Positions 25,521 through 32,675 of a stretch of DNA of 64,000 nt are shown here, in pieces. Position numbers and translations under genes: made by a program. The notes below the pieces were generated by a model, which was given only the letters and a program-made list of their open reading frames with translations, was not told the DNA's origin and made no database searches. The stretch covers positions 147,490 through 211,489 of the forward strand of contig JAKIWI010000001.1 of assembly GCA_022750115.1 (NCBI GenBank). Reading direction: 5' to 3'. Source of the DNA: Thermoplasmata archaeon (GTDB taxonomy: Archaea > Thermoplasmatota > Thermoplasmata > Lutacidiplasmatales > UBA184). Each line of letters starts with the position of its first letter. The first letter of the stretch is position 1.

Positions 25521-26044
25521 CGGAGTCGTCGAGCAGCGCCCCGGGCAAAGACCGCCACCACCTCGGAGGGGGCCGGGCGATCCGGTTCGGGGTCCTCTCC
25601 GTCTCCGACACGCACACGGAGGACGACGACGTGTCGGGTCAACTCACGAAAGATCTGCTGACCGGCGCCGGTCATTCGGTCGCCAAGTACCATCTCGTGG
25701 CCAACTCCGTCGCCGACGTGCGGGATGCGCTCGATCCGTGGCTCAACGACCGCGAGATCGAGGCGGTGCTGACGATCGGAGGGACCGGTGCCAGCTCGCG
25801 CGACCTGACCGTCAATGCCCTCGAGGCGATGGGCGGGCGAGTGCTCCCGGGGTTCGGCGAGATCTACCGCTCGCTGAGCTTCGCGGAGGTCGGGCCCCTC
25901 GCGATCTTGAGTCGCGCGACGTTGTTCGTCGTGAAGTTGAAGCCCGTATTCGCCTTGCCCGGTTCCGAGCGGGCGGTTCGGACCGCGGTCGAGCGGCTGA
26001 TCGTGCCCGCCGTCCAGCACCTCGTCGAGGAACTCGAGCGCTAG
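25517..26044 (+). CDS. moaB: Molybdenum cofactor protein MoaB/MogA
   Basis: Adenylates molybdopterin before metal insertion in the archaeal pathway. 175 residues with the MoaB fold motifs FGVLSVSDTHTEDDD, TIGGTGASSRD (substrate loop) and the C-terminal ALPGSERAV. Roughly 20 disordered residues precede the domain. Together with moaC, and the MocA- and XdhC-like genes at the right edge, it shows that this organism makes and uses molybdopterin. Confidence 0.93.
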   Translation: MTESSSSAPGKDRHHLGGGRAIRFGVLSVSDTHTEDDDVSGQLTKDLLTGAGHSVAKYHLVANSVADVRDALDPWLNDREIEAVLTIGGTGASSRDLTVNALEAMGGRVLPGFGEIYRSLSFAEVGPLAILSRATLFVVKLKPVFALPGSERAVRTAVERLIVPAVQHLVEELER

Positions 26045-26063
26045 TCGAAGGCGCGGCCTTCGC

Positions 26064-26885
26064 CTAGCGCCGGCGTTCGCGCAACGAGACCGCGAGCGCG
26101 CCCATCGGCGGGGGACCGGCTTCGAGCAGCTGCGGGGGGAGTCCCTGGGCGTGACACAGGTCGGACCACGCCGAGTTCGCATCGACGTGGTGCGCGAGAA
26201 GGAGCCCATTCGGGCCGAGCGACTCCCAGGCGTGGTGGAGCTCGAACCGGGTCCGGTCGAGGTCCTCGCCACGGTCGACGAAGACGAGGTCGGTCGAGTG
26301 CTCCGGGTGCACGAGGGTCTCGAATCGCTCCTCGGTGTTCCCGAGCACCAGGGTCCAGCGGTGGCGGAGCGATGGAGGGACGAAGGAACCGACGCTGAGC
26401 GGACCGACTCCGTTCGCTCGTCCGAGGTGCGTTCCGGGACCCAGTGAGAGCAGCTCTCCGGAGCCGTTCGCCTCGAGCGCTGCGAGAATCCACGTTGTGG
26501 AGTACCCTGGACCGACTCCGGTCTCGACGACGCGGTTCGGCCGCGCTGCGCGGACGACGAGGTAGAGGAGGGCCGCCTGCGGAAGTTCGCGGGTGAACGC
26601 CGGCGTCGCGCCCCGGCCGAGGAGGAGTTCTGGCAGGTCGCTCTCCGACAGTTCTCGCCGGTACGTTCGAAGGGTTTCGGGGGTGACTCCCGTCAACTCC
26701 TGGACCCGGTCGAGGGCGGCTTGGCGATAGAACAGCATCCGGTGACGGACGTCCTTGCGGGCCGCCGCGCTCAGGAGGACGGGACGCGCCCTCCGCTGGT
26801 CGCCCGCCGGAACGACGCTTCCCGGCGGGAGCATCGCGGCGTCCGGCCCGTCAGAGGGAAGCTGGGACATCACCGACTCTCGCAT
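26064..26885 (-). CDS. Class I SAM-dependent methyltransferase (O-methyltransferase-like)
   Basis: A 273-residue protein with a Rossmann methyltransferase core of the caffeoyl-CoA/Methyltransf_24 type: motif I VVETGVGPGYSTTWIL (about residues 118-133), an acidic DLVFVDRGEDLDRTRFELH segment and a GLLLAHHVD strand. The N-terminal 100 residues are helical. The substrate is unknown. ATG 26885 is chosen from a TATA-like element 25.5 bp upstream; GTG 26900 would add five residues. Convergent with moaB. Confidence 0.8.
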   Translation of the reverse strand: MRESVMSQLPSDGPDAAMLPPGSVVPAGDQRRARPVLLSAAARKDVRHRMLFYRQAALDRVQELTGVTPETLRTYRRELSESDLPELLLGRGATPAFTRELPQAALLYLVVRAARPNRVVETGVGPGYSTTWILAALEANGSGELLSLGPGTHLGRANGVGPLSVGSFVPPSLRHRWTLVLGNTEERFETLVHPEHSTDLVFVDRGEDLDRTRFELHHAWESLGPNGLLLAHHVDANSAWSDLCHAQGLPPQLLEAGPPPMGALAVSLRERRR

Positions 26886-26906
26886 CGCTTCCCCATGCAC
26901 CCGGAC

Positions 26907-26914
26907 CTAGATAG
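26907..26914 (-). promoter_or_regulatory. TATA-like element of the methyltransferase gene
   Basis: CTATCTAG on the minus strand, centred 25.5 bp before the ATG at 26885. Confidence 0.5.
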
Positions 26915-27021
26915 ACCGTGGGTTGCCGAGTCGCCTGGTGGCGCCGGCGCCACCCAGGGGCGCCCGGCGACCGATGCTCCTAAAATAGCGGTCGAGCATT
27001 CAAACGTGTACGGAACCGGGA

Positions 27022-27339
27022 ATGAGCGTTCAAGAGTTGGACGGGTCGGGGTTCGACAAGTTCTCGTCGGGTAGCCCGGTCGCCGTCGTGGACGTATGGG
27101 CTCCGTGGTGCGGACCCTGTCGGATGGTCTCGCCGATCGTCGAGCGCCTCGCCACCCGCTACCAGGGGAAGGTCGCCTTCGGCAAGCTCAACAGCGACGA
27201 TCACGGGGAGAAGGCGGGCCAGCTGGGCATCATGAGCATCCCGACGCTCCTCTTCTACAAGGAAGGAAAACTCGTCGACCGGATCGTCGGGGCGTACCCC
27301 GAAGAGGTCATCGACGAGCACATCCGAAAGCTCCTCTGA
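27022..27339 (+). CDS. Thioredoxin
   Basis: A 105-residue thioredoxin: active site WCGPC with cysteines 30 and 33, conserved Asp in VVDVWAPW, and the cis-proline in SIPTLLFYKEG. The length is that of a single cytoplasmic domain with no signal peptide. TAAAATAG at 26981-26988 lies 37 bp upstream and may be its TATA box, leaving a leader of roughly 10 bases. Confidence 0.95.
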   Translation: MSVQELDGSGFDKFSSGSPVAVVDVWAPWCGPCRMVSPIVERLATRYQGKVAFGKLNSDDHGEKAGQLGIMSIPTLLFYKEGKLVDRIVGAYPEEVIDEHIRKLL

Positions 27340-27440
27340 CTGGTCCGCCCGGGGAGCGAGCCCACCGGTTCTAGTTCCGTAACCTTCGTGCTCGGCCGGT
27401 CGGCCGAGCCCATTGCCTCGCGCTCGCTTGGAGGGCAGCA

Positions 27441-28730
27441 GTGAGCGAGACTGCGGAGACCCAGCTCGCGCGTTATTCGTTCCGTCGCAAGCTCGACGAG
27501 ATCGCGCAGGCGCGCGGCCGCGCCACGGAGCTCGTGACGCTCTACGTGCCGCCGGGCAAGCAGATCTCCGACGTGATGTCGTACCTCCGCAACGAGTACG
27601 CGCAGAGCTCGAACATCAAGAGCCGGACGACGCGCAAGAACGTCATGTGGGCGATCGAGTCGCTCATGGGCCGGGTGCGCCAATTCAAGGAGCCACCGAA
27701 GAACGGTGTGGCGTTCTTCGTCGGCAGCAAGGCGGTCGGCGCGGACAAGTCGGAGCCGGTCACGTTCATCGTCGAGCCCCCGGAGCCGCTCAACACCTAC
27801 CTCTACCGGTGCGACTCGACGTTCCTGCTCGACCCATTGCTCTCCATGGTCCACGAGCCCGAGATGTGGGGGCTCGTCGTCATGGACCGGGCCGAGGTGA
27901 CGATCGGACTCCTGCGCGGCAAGCGCATCGACGTTCTCCGCAACAAGCAGTCGCTCGTCCCGAGCAAGCACGGCCGCGGTGGGCAGTCCGCGCACCGGTT
28001 CGAGCGGATGATCGAGCACGCGGCGCACGAGTTCTTCGTGAAGTGCGGCGAGATGGTCAACGACCTGTTCCTCCCGAAGAAGGACCTCCTGAAGGGGATC
28101 CTGCTCGGCGGACCGGGCGCGACGAAGGAGTACTTCTACAAGGAAAGCTACCTCCACTACGAGCTCCAGCAGAAGATCGTCCAGCCGCTGTTCGACGTCG
28201 GCTACACCGACGAGTACGGCCTCCGCGAGCTCGTCGAGCGCGCGACCCAGACGCTCCATGGGCTCGAGCTTACCGAAGAGAAGCGGATCGTCCAGCGCCT
28301 CCTCTCGGAGATCCGGAAGGCGGAGACTGGACTCGCCGCGTATGGAGAACGCGACGTCGAGACCGCGCTCGCCGCGGGTGCGGTGGAAATTCTGCTCGTC
28401 TCGGAGGGCCTAAGGAAGAAGCGGGTCGAGTTCCGATGCGGGCAGTGCCAGACGGCGTTCGTCAAGGTCCTCGCCGACGACGACGTCGACCGCCCGACGA
28501 ACGAGCCGTGCCCGAACTGCGCGGGGGGCCCGGTCCAGAAGGTCGGCACGGAGGATTTCGTGGAGCAGCTGTTCCGACGCGCCGCGGAGTCCGGGGCGGA
28601 CGTCCGGATGATCTCCTCGGAGAGCGAGGAAGGCGAGATGCTGGCGAAAGCGTTCGCGGGAATCGCCGCGATCCTCCGCTACCCGCTGGCGAACCGTGCC
28701 CCCGGACTTCGGGCGCCGCGCGCCGGATAG
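27441..28730 (+). CDS. prf1: Peptide chain release factor aRF1
   Basis: Recognises all three stop codons and triggers peptide release. 429 residues in three domains: domain 1 with NIKS at 58-61, the catalytic GGQ at 180-182 in the middle domain, and a C-terminal domain with a zinc-ribbon CGQC...CPNC (about 333-358). The GTG start is supported by GGAGG 10 bases upstream, so this mRNA has a leader, in contrast to the leaderless genes around it. About 15 extra residues at the C-terminus are Ala/Arg/Pro-rich. Confidence 0.96.
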   Translation: MSETAETQLARYSFRRKLDEIAQARGRATELVTLYVPPGKQISDVMSYLRNEYAQSSNIKSRTTRKNVMWAIESLMGRVRQFKEPPKNGVAFFVGSKAVGADKSEPVTFIVEPPEPLNTYLYRCDSTFLLDPLLSMVHEPEMWGLVVMDRAEVTIGLLRGKRIDVLRNKQSLVPSKHGRGGQSAHRFERMIEHAAHEFFVKCGEMVNDLFLPKKDLLKGILLGGPGATKEYFYKESYLHYELQQKIVQPLFDVGYTDEYGLRELVERATQTLHGLELTEEKRIVQRLLSEIRKAETGLAAYGERDVETALAAGAVEILLVSEGLRKKRVEFRCGQCQTAFVKVLADDDVDRPTNEPCPNCAGGPVQKVGTEDFVEQLFRRAAESGADVRMISSESEEGEMLAKAFAGIAAILRYPLANRAPGLRAPRAG

Positions 28731-28938
28731 AGAGTTGCACCGCGAGGTGCTCGGAGCGATTCGACGTCCCGGGGACGGGTTCGCTCCTCCGATTCGAGTC
28801 ACTCACCCAAGTTTGCGCGGCAGGATTGGGGCCGAAATGGCCCGATGCCTTTCTCGGAGGCGCCGAAAAAAGGTCGAACCGTACGATTAAATAGAATGGG
28901 CCAGCCTTCGACGGTCAGGTGGTCTTACGGCGCAACCG

Positions 28939-29559
28939 ATGTATGGTGGCTATCCAGGGATGGAGCCAGCCGAACTGAGCTCGTTGAAATCGATTCTGAA
29001 CATCGCGCGGATCCTCGCTCTGGTGTTCCTGATCATCTTCATCCTCGTCGCGATCGGAGAGATCCTGGTCCTCGTCGCGCTCGCCTCGATCGGCCTCGCG
29101 GGATTCGCGCTTTTCGGCGCGATCTTCCCGCTCCTCGCGTTCGTGATATCGTTGCTGATTTGGATGCAGGTCAGCGAGATCAAGCGGATGGTCGACGCTG
29201 GGCAGTATCAGGCGGCGAAGGAAAAGACGCTGATCTGGATGATCCTCGGGTTCATTTTCGGATTCATCCTCGGCATCATCCTGCTGATCGCGTACCTGAA
29301 GTTCGACCCCGTGATCAACTGGCAGCGCCAGATGCAGATGGGCGGCGGACAGCCGCCCGCGCAGCCTCCGGCCTGGGGCGCTCCCCCGCCGGCGGCACCT
29401 CCGATGGCCGCCTCAGCGCCCCCTCCCAGCCCGCCGCCGATGCCCGTGGCCGCTCCGGCCGCCCCGGCGGCTGGAATCTGCCCGCGCTGCGGAAAGCCCG
29501 CGACCTGGGTGGCCCAGTACAACCGCTGGTACTGCTACAACGACCAGCAGTACGTCTGA
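28939..29559 (+). CDS. Membrane protein with Pro-rich linker and C-terminal zinc ribbon
   Basis: A 206-residue protein: three strongly hydrophobic helices (about residues 21-43, 45-75, 95-121), a 45-residue Pro/Ala-rich linker, and a small zinc-binding end CPRCGKPATWV...YCYN. Similar membrane-plus-zinc-ribbon proteins are common in Thermoplasmatota-type genomes, but their function is unknown. GATTAAATA at 28885-28893 is the likely TATA box; it is about 50 bp upstream, implying a leader of about 25 bases. The 208 bp before the gene hold only this promoter. Confidence 0.75.
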   Translation: MYGGYPGMEPAELSSLKSILNIARILALVFLIIFILVAIGEILVLVALASIGLAGFALFGAIFPLLAFVISLLIWMQVSEIKRMVDAGQYQAAKEKTLIWMILGFIFGFILGIILLIAYLKFDPVINWQRQMQMGGGQPPAQPPAWGAPPPAAPPMAASAPPPSPPPMPVAAPAAPAAGICPRCGKPATWVAQYNRWYCYNDQQYV

Positions 29560-29716
29560 CGAGCCGAAATTTCGTTCGTCTCAACCCCTTCCAGTTGGGT
29601 CGGCACCCGCCCTGAACTCTGCCAAGTGGCCCGTCACGGACTGCTCTGGAGAGAATGGTTCTGCCAGGAATCAGTCGTGGAAGGGACGCCTTCCGTCGAG
29701 TCCGCGGACCCGGCTC

Positions 29717-31189
29717 TTACCAGAGATGGCCCAACGGGTCGTCGGCGGGGGCTGGGGGAGCCGTTGGGCGCCCGGGCGGGGGCGCGGGCCCGGTCGTCCC
29801 GGGGGGATACAGGCTCGCGTAGGGCGTCGGCGGCTCCTTGCGAGGCGGCTGGCGGGCGACGACCAGCCCTACCACGGCGACGGTCAGGCCCACCACGGCG
29901 ACCGTGAGAACGATGAGCCCCCCCGCCGGGAATCGGCCCGGGGAGTGGGTGCTAGGTCCGGCGCAGGTTCCCGAGAGCAGGCATCCGGCCGCCACGTTCG
30001 CCTGCGCAGCGGTCTCGGGCTGCGCCTGCACCGACTGGGTGCCCGTACCTTCCGCGGGGTTCGCCATCGGGGTCGGGCCCGCCATCAGGATACCCTGATT
30101 CGCTGTCGAGGTCGAGCTCGCGTCGTAGCGGGTGGACGACGCCAGGATGGTGGGGTGGGGACCCCCGGCGGCAGCGAAATCGACCGCGTCCGTCCCCGCC
30201 GTGGCCCCTCCGACGGAGTCGCTCTGCCAGTCTCCGGAGCCCCCGAAGAGATCGGCGCCCGTCGGGACGAGGATGAATCCCTCACGAACGGCGAACGGGC
30301 CGATCACCGCGAGGCGGATCGCCGTTGTCGAGATCCCTCCCCGAAGCACCACCGGTCCGATATCGGCCCCTAGGAGGGTCACGTTTCCCGAACCGGCGAC
30401 CGAGCCGTTCCCGGAGCGCGAGGCCGAAACGGGGCTTCCGACGAACGGCACGTGGGTGAAGGAGAATCCCGCGGACCACGAGCCTTTTCCGGTGAACGCG
30501 CTCGAAGCGGACCAGTTCGGTGTCGCGGAGAGGTTGTTCGGAACCAGTCCGAGCGCCGGGGAGAATGCGATGTTGGCCTCCGCGTGGCTCTGGACGGAGA
30601 GGTTCCAGGTCGCCGTGTGGGAGGCCGGCGAGCTGAGGATTCGAATCGTCGCCCTCTCGGTCAGCACCGCCGAGCTGCGGCCGGAGGAGTTCGAGATCGC
30701 GAGGGCGGGGACGGGTCCGTGCGGGCCGACGACGGTTGCGGTCGTCGTGAAGTTCGCGCTCGCGAGGGAGGCCTCCCAGGCGCGGAGGGTCAGATTTCCC
30801 GTCGCGATCGGGCTCGCGCAGTTCGGCCGGCAATAGGAAGCGTAGACCGCACCGAGCATCGTCCGGTTGGCGGTGAGCTCGAACGTGGTGGCGCTCGTGT
30901 TGGTCTCCGTCAGGACCACCTGAACGCCGAAGAAGGCGTGGATGGAGTAGGTGCCGGAGCCGTTGGTCGAGTTCGTCGAGCCGCTGATGTTGGCCCAGTT
31001 GCTGCCTCCGTACGCCCAGGTCTGGTTCGACGCGAGCGCCGGGCTCACCCCCGCCGAAGAGGTCGGAGCGGCGCCGAGGAGTCCGGTCGAGGGACCGGCG
31101 AGGATACCAACCAGCCCGAGAGCGACGACCAGGATCGAGAGGGCTCGCGGAGTCGTCCGCGGCAGCCGGGGGTTCTCACGGCGGGCCAC
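29717..31189 (-). CDS. Large secreted surface protein with C-terminal anchor
   Basis: A 490-residue protein: a basic N-terminus and hydrophobic signal segment (about residues 17-37), a roughly 380-residue Ser/Thr/Gly-rich beta domain with many N-glycosylation sequons, one transmembrane helix near 432-455, and a Pro-rich cytoplasmic tail. The build is that of an S-layer-associated surface protein; no catalytic family is recognised. GTG 31189 is preferred because CTTAAGAA is 27.5 bp upstream; GTG 31231 would lie upstream of that box. The 157 bp after the previous gene show nothing. Confidence 0.75.
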   Translation of the reverse strand: MARRENPRLPRTTPRALSILVVALGLVGILAGPSTGLLGAAPTSSAGVSPALASNQTWAYGGSNWANISGSTNSTNGSGTYSIHAFFGVQVVLTETNTSATTFELTANRTMLGAVYASYCRPNCASPIATGNLTLRAWEASLASANFTTTATVVGPHGPVPALAISNSSGRSSAVLTERATIRILSSPASHTATWNLSVQSHAEANIAFSPALGLVPNNLSATPNWSASSAFTGKGSWSAGFSFTHVPFVGSPVSASRSGNGSVAGSGNVTLLGADIGPVVLRGGISTTAIRLAVIGPFAVREGFILVPTGADLFGGSGDWQSDSVGGATAGTDAVDFAAAGGPHPTILASSTRYDASSTSTANQGILMAGPTPMANPAEGTGTQSVQAQPETAAQANVAAGCLLSGTCAGPSTHSPGRFPAGGLIVLTVAVVGLTVAVVGLVVARQPPRKEPPTPYASLYPPGTTGPAPPPGRPTAPPAPADDPLGHLW

Positions 31190-31212
31190 GGACCGACCAG
31201 TGGCGGACACGG

Positions 31213-31220
31213 TTCTTAAG
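31213..31220 (-). promoter_or_regulatory. TATA-like element of the 31189 surface-protein gene
   Basis: Palindromic CTTAAGAA (minus strand) centred 27.5 bp before the GTG at 31189. It is also the nearest AT-rich element to the divergent gene at 31291. Confidence 0.5.
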
Positions 31221-31290
31221 CGGATGTTCACTCCCGACGGTCGGGCGATGTACGGCGTGCTACGCCGTCCCTTCGCCGGGAGGGAGGCCC

Positions 31291-32331
31291 GTGCGAGAAC
31301 TGACGCCCGCCGAAGCTCGGGTCATCGCGGGCCTTCTCGGGGCCGCCGCCGCGACCGAGCGCGAGCGGCTGAAGCGGATCGCCGTCCCCCGCTCCACCTA
31401 CCACGCCGCGCGTCGCCGAGCGTACGCAGAGGGCTGGCTTCGCGACCGCTACGTCCCCCAGCCCGAGCGGATCGGGTTCCCCTGGGCGGTGACGGTGGCG
31501 GCGCGGCCGTTCGTGGACCGCGCGGACGAGGTGACCAAGCGCTGGGCCGGAGATGCGTCGTGCGTGTACCTGGCCGCCGGGCCCGAGCTCGCCCTCGGGG
31601 TGTTCCTGCATCGTGACGAGGCGAGCGCCCGCCGAACCGCCACCGAGCTGGCGAACCCGTCGTCCAACTCCTGGCGGCAGGTCACGATCGCCAACCTCCA
31701 CCGTCCGTCGGTTCCGGTTTACTTCGACTACGAGGGTCTGTGGTCGCACCTCGCCGGCGCGGAGGGCACCGTCGCCTATCCGAGAGGCCTCGGGGGATCG
31801 CCGGAGCCGGAGGAAGCCGCGCACCTCACGGATCACCAGAAATGGGCGGTGCGCGAACTTCTCCATCGCGCGTTCGACTCTGCGTCGAGCGGTCGCGCCG
31901 GACACCTAGTCGGGCCGCTGGGTCTCCCGTTCTCGCAGCAACGGCTCGTCGCCCAGGGAGTCGTGCTCCACCGGGTGTTTCTCGACCCGGGATCGCTGCC
32001 ATCCTTCCGGGGCCATGCCGCGGACCAGATGGTCCTCGTCAGCGGAGCGTGGAAACCCGGCGCTCGACCCGAGGCCCTGTTTCGGACGCTGACGCAGGAG
32101 TGCCGAGTTTACCCCTTCCTCTACGTCTTGGATGGCGAGCGAGCGATGCTCGGTGCCCTCGGGCGATCCGTTCGCTCCGACGACAAGGCGGTCGAGCCGC
32201 GGCGACCGGTTCTCCCGACCCTGCAGGAGACACTCCAGGGCATCGAACTCGTTCAAGTTCCGGTCGGGTCTCTGCGAACGCTCGTGGACCACCGCTACGA
32301 CCGCTTGCTCCCCCCAGCCACGCCCGGCTGA
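31291..32331 (+). CDS. Putative winged-helix transcription regulator, unknown family
   Basis: A 346-residue soluble protein. The first about 60 residues look like a helix-turn-helix (LTPAEARVIAGLL, ERLKRIAVPRSTYHAARRRAYAEGWL) followed by the beta-rich RYVPQPERIGFPWAVTVAARP, a layout like Lrp-type regulators, repeated in part near residues 180-260 (LTDHQKWAVRELL, LGLPFSQQRLVAQGVVLHRVFLDP), so it may carry two such modules. No catalytic motif is evident. The GTG is preceded by GGGAGG. Divergent from the surface-protein gene, which it might control. Function not established. Confidence 0.6.
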   Translation: MRELTPAEARVIAGLLGAAAATERERLKRIAVPRSTYHAARRRAYAEGWLRDRYVPQPERIGFPWAVTVAARPFVDRADEVTKRWAGDASCVYLAAGPELALGVFLHRDEASARRTATELANPSSNSWRQVTIANLHRPSVPVYFDYEGLWSHLAGAEGTVAYPRGLGGSPEPEEAAHLTDHQKWAVRELLHRAFDSASSGRAGHLVGPLGLPFSQQRLVAQGVVLHRVFLDPGSLPSFRGHAADQMVLVSGAWKPGARPEALFRTLTQECRVYPFLYVLDGERAMLGALGRSVRSDDKAVEPRRPVLPTLQETLQGIELVQVPVGSLRTLVDHRYDRLLPPATPG

Positions 32332-32536
32332 TTTCGCGCCGGCCCCCCGCCGAGGAGCGGCCGACTCCGCTCGAAGTCTGGGCCGACCCGGCACAGATCG
32401 TTTGGATTCACGATGTCCGGCGGAACTTAGCGGCCGTCGGTGTTCGTGAGGCCCCCCTACGCAGCGTGCTGGAATCACTCCGGGACAGAAAGTCGCCGGC
32501 CCGCAAAGTCGGCCGCGAATCGGCGAAGCACGGGAA

Positions 32537-32559
32537 GCGGGCGCCGTGGGATTTGAACC
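32537..32559 (-). repeat. tRNA-Arg 3'-end duplicate (att-like direct repeat, distal copy)
   Basis: 23 bases matching 35079-35101 at 22 positions in the same orientation. The match covers the acceptor 3' strand, the discriminator base, the 3' side of the T stem, the T loop and two stem bases of the tRNA, plus one base beyond. The rest of a tRNA is missing: the 5' T-stem strand does not pair and no acceptor 5' strand is found nearby. It lies on the 3' side of the tRNA, where the displaced copy is expected after integration into a tRNA gene. Confidence 0.6.
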
Positions 32560-32645
32560 GCGGGAGGGTGCGTGTCACGTCCTGGCAAGTGGGTGCCCGA
32601 TCCGTCGGCGCTAGCCCGATCCCAGGGCGCGGGGCAGTGTGTGTT

Positions 32646-32652
32646 CTTAAAA
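32646..32652 (+). promoter_or_regulatory. TATA-like element of the Kelch/PKD-like surface gene
   Basis: CTTAAAA centred 27 bp before the ATG at 32676. Confidence 0.6.
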
Positions 32653-32675
32653 CTCCGAGCGTCGGTTCGCTCGGA

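Larger units (their letters stand above)
32332..32675 (+). other. Intergenic stretch with tRNA-like fragment and promoter
   Basis: 344 bp without a convincing gene. It holds a 23-base copy of the 3' end of the tRNA-Arg gene (32537-32559) and the TATA-like element of the next gene (32646-32652). The remaining sequence shows only short overlapping frames with no recognisable product. Confidence 0.6.

Noticed and set aside
32535-32660. Second complete tRNA gene suggested by a T-arm-like sequence.
   Set aside because: Only the 3' 23 bases resemble a tRNA. The 5' T-stem strand pairs at just two of five positions and no acceptor 5' strand or D arm fits upstream on the minus strand, even allowing an intron.
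31740-32675. In-frame extension of the Kelch/PKD-like protein by about 310 residues upstream.
   Set aside because: It overlaps the regulator gene, lacks a signal peptide, and the TATA-like element plus signal peptide fix the start at 32676.
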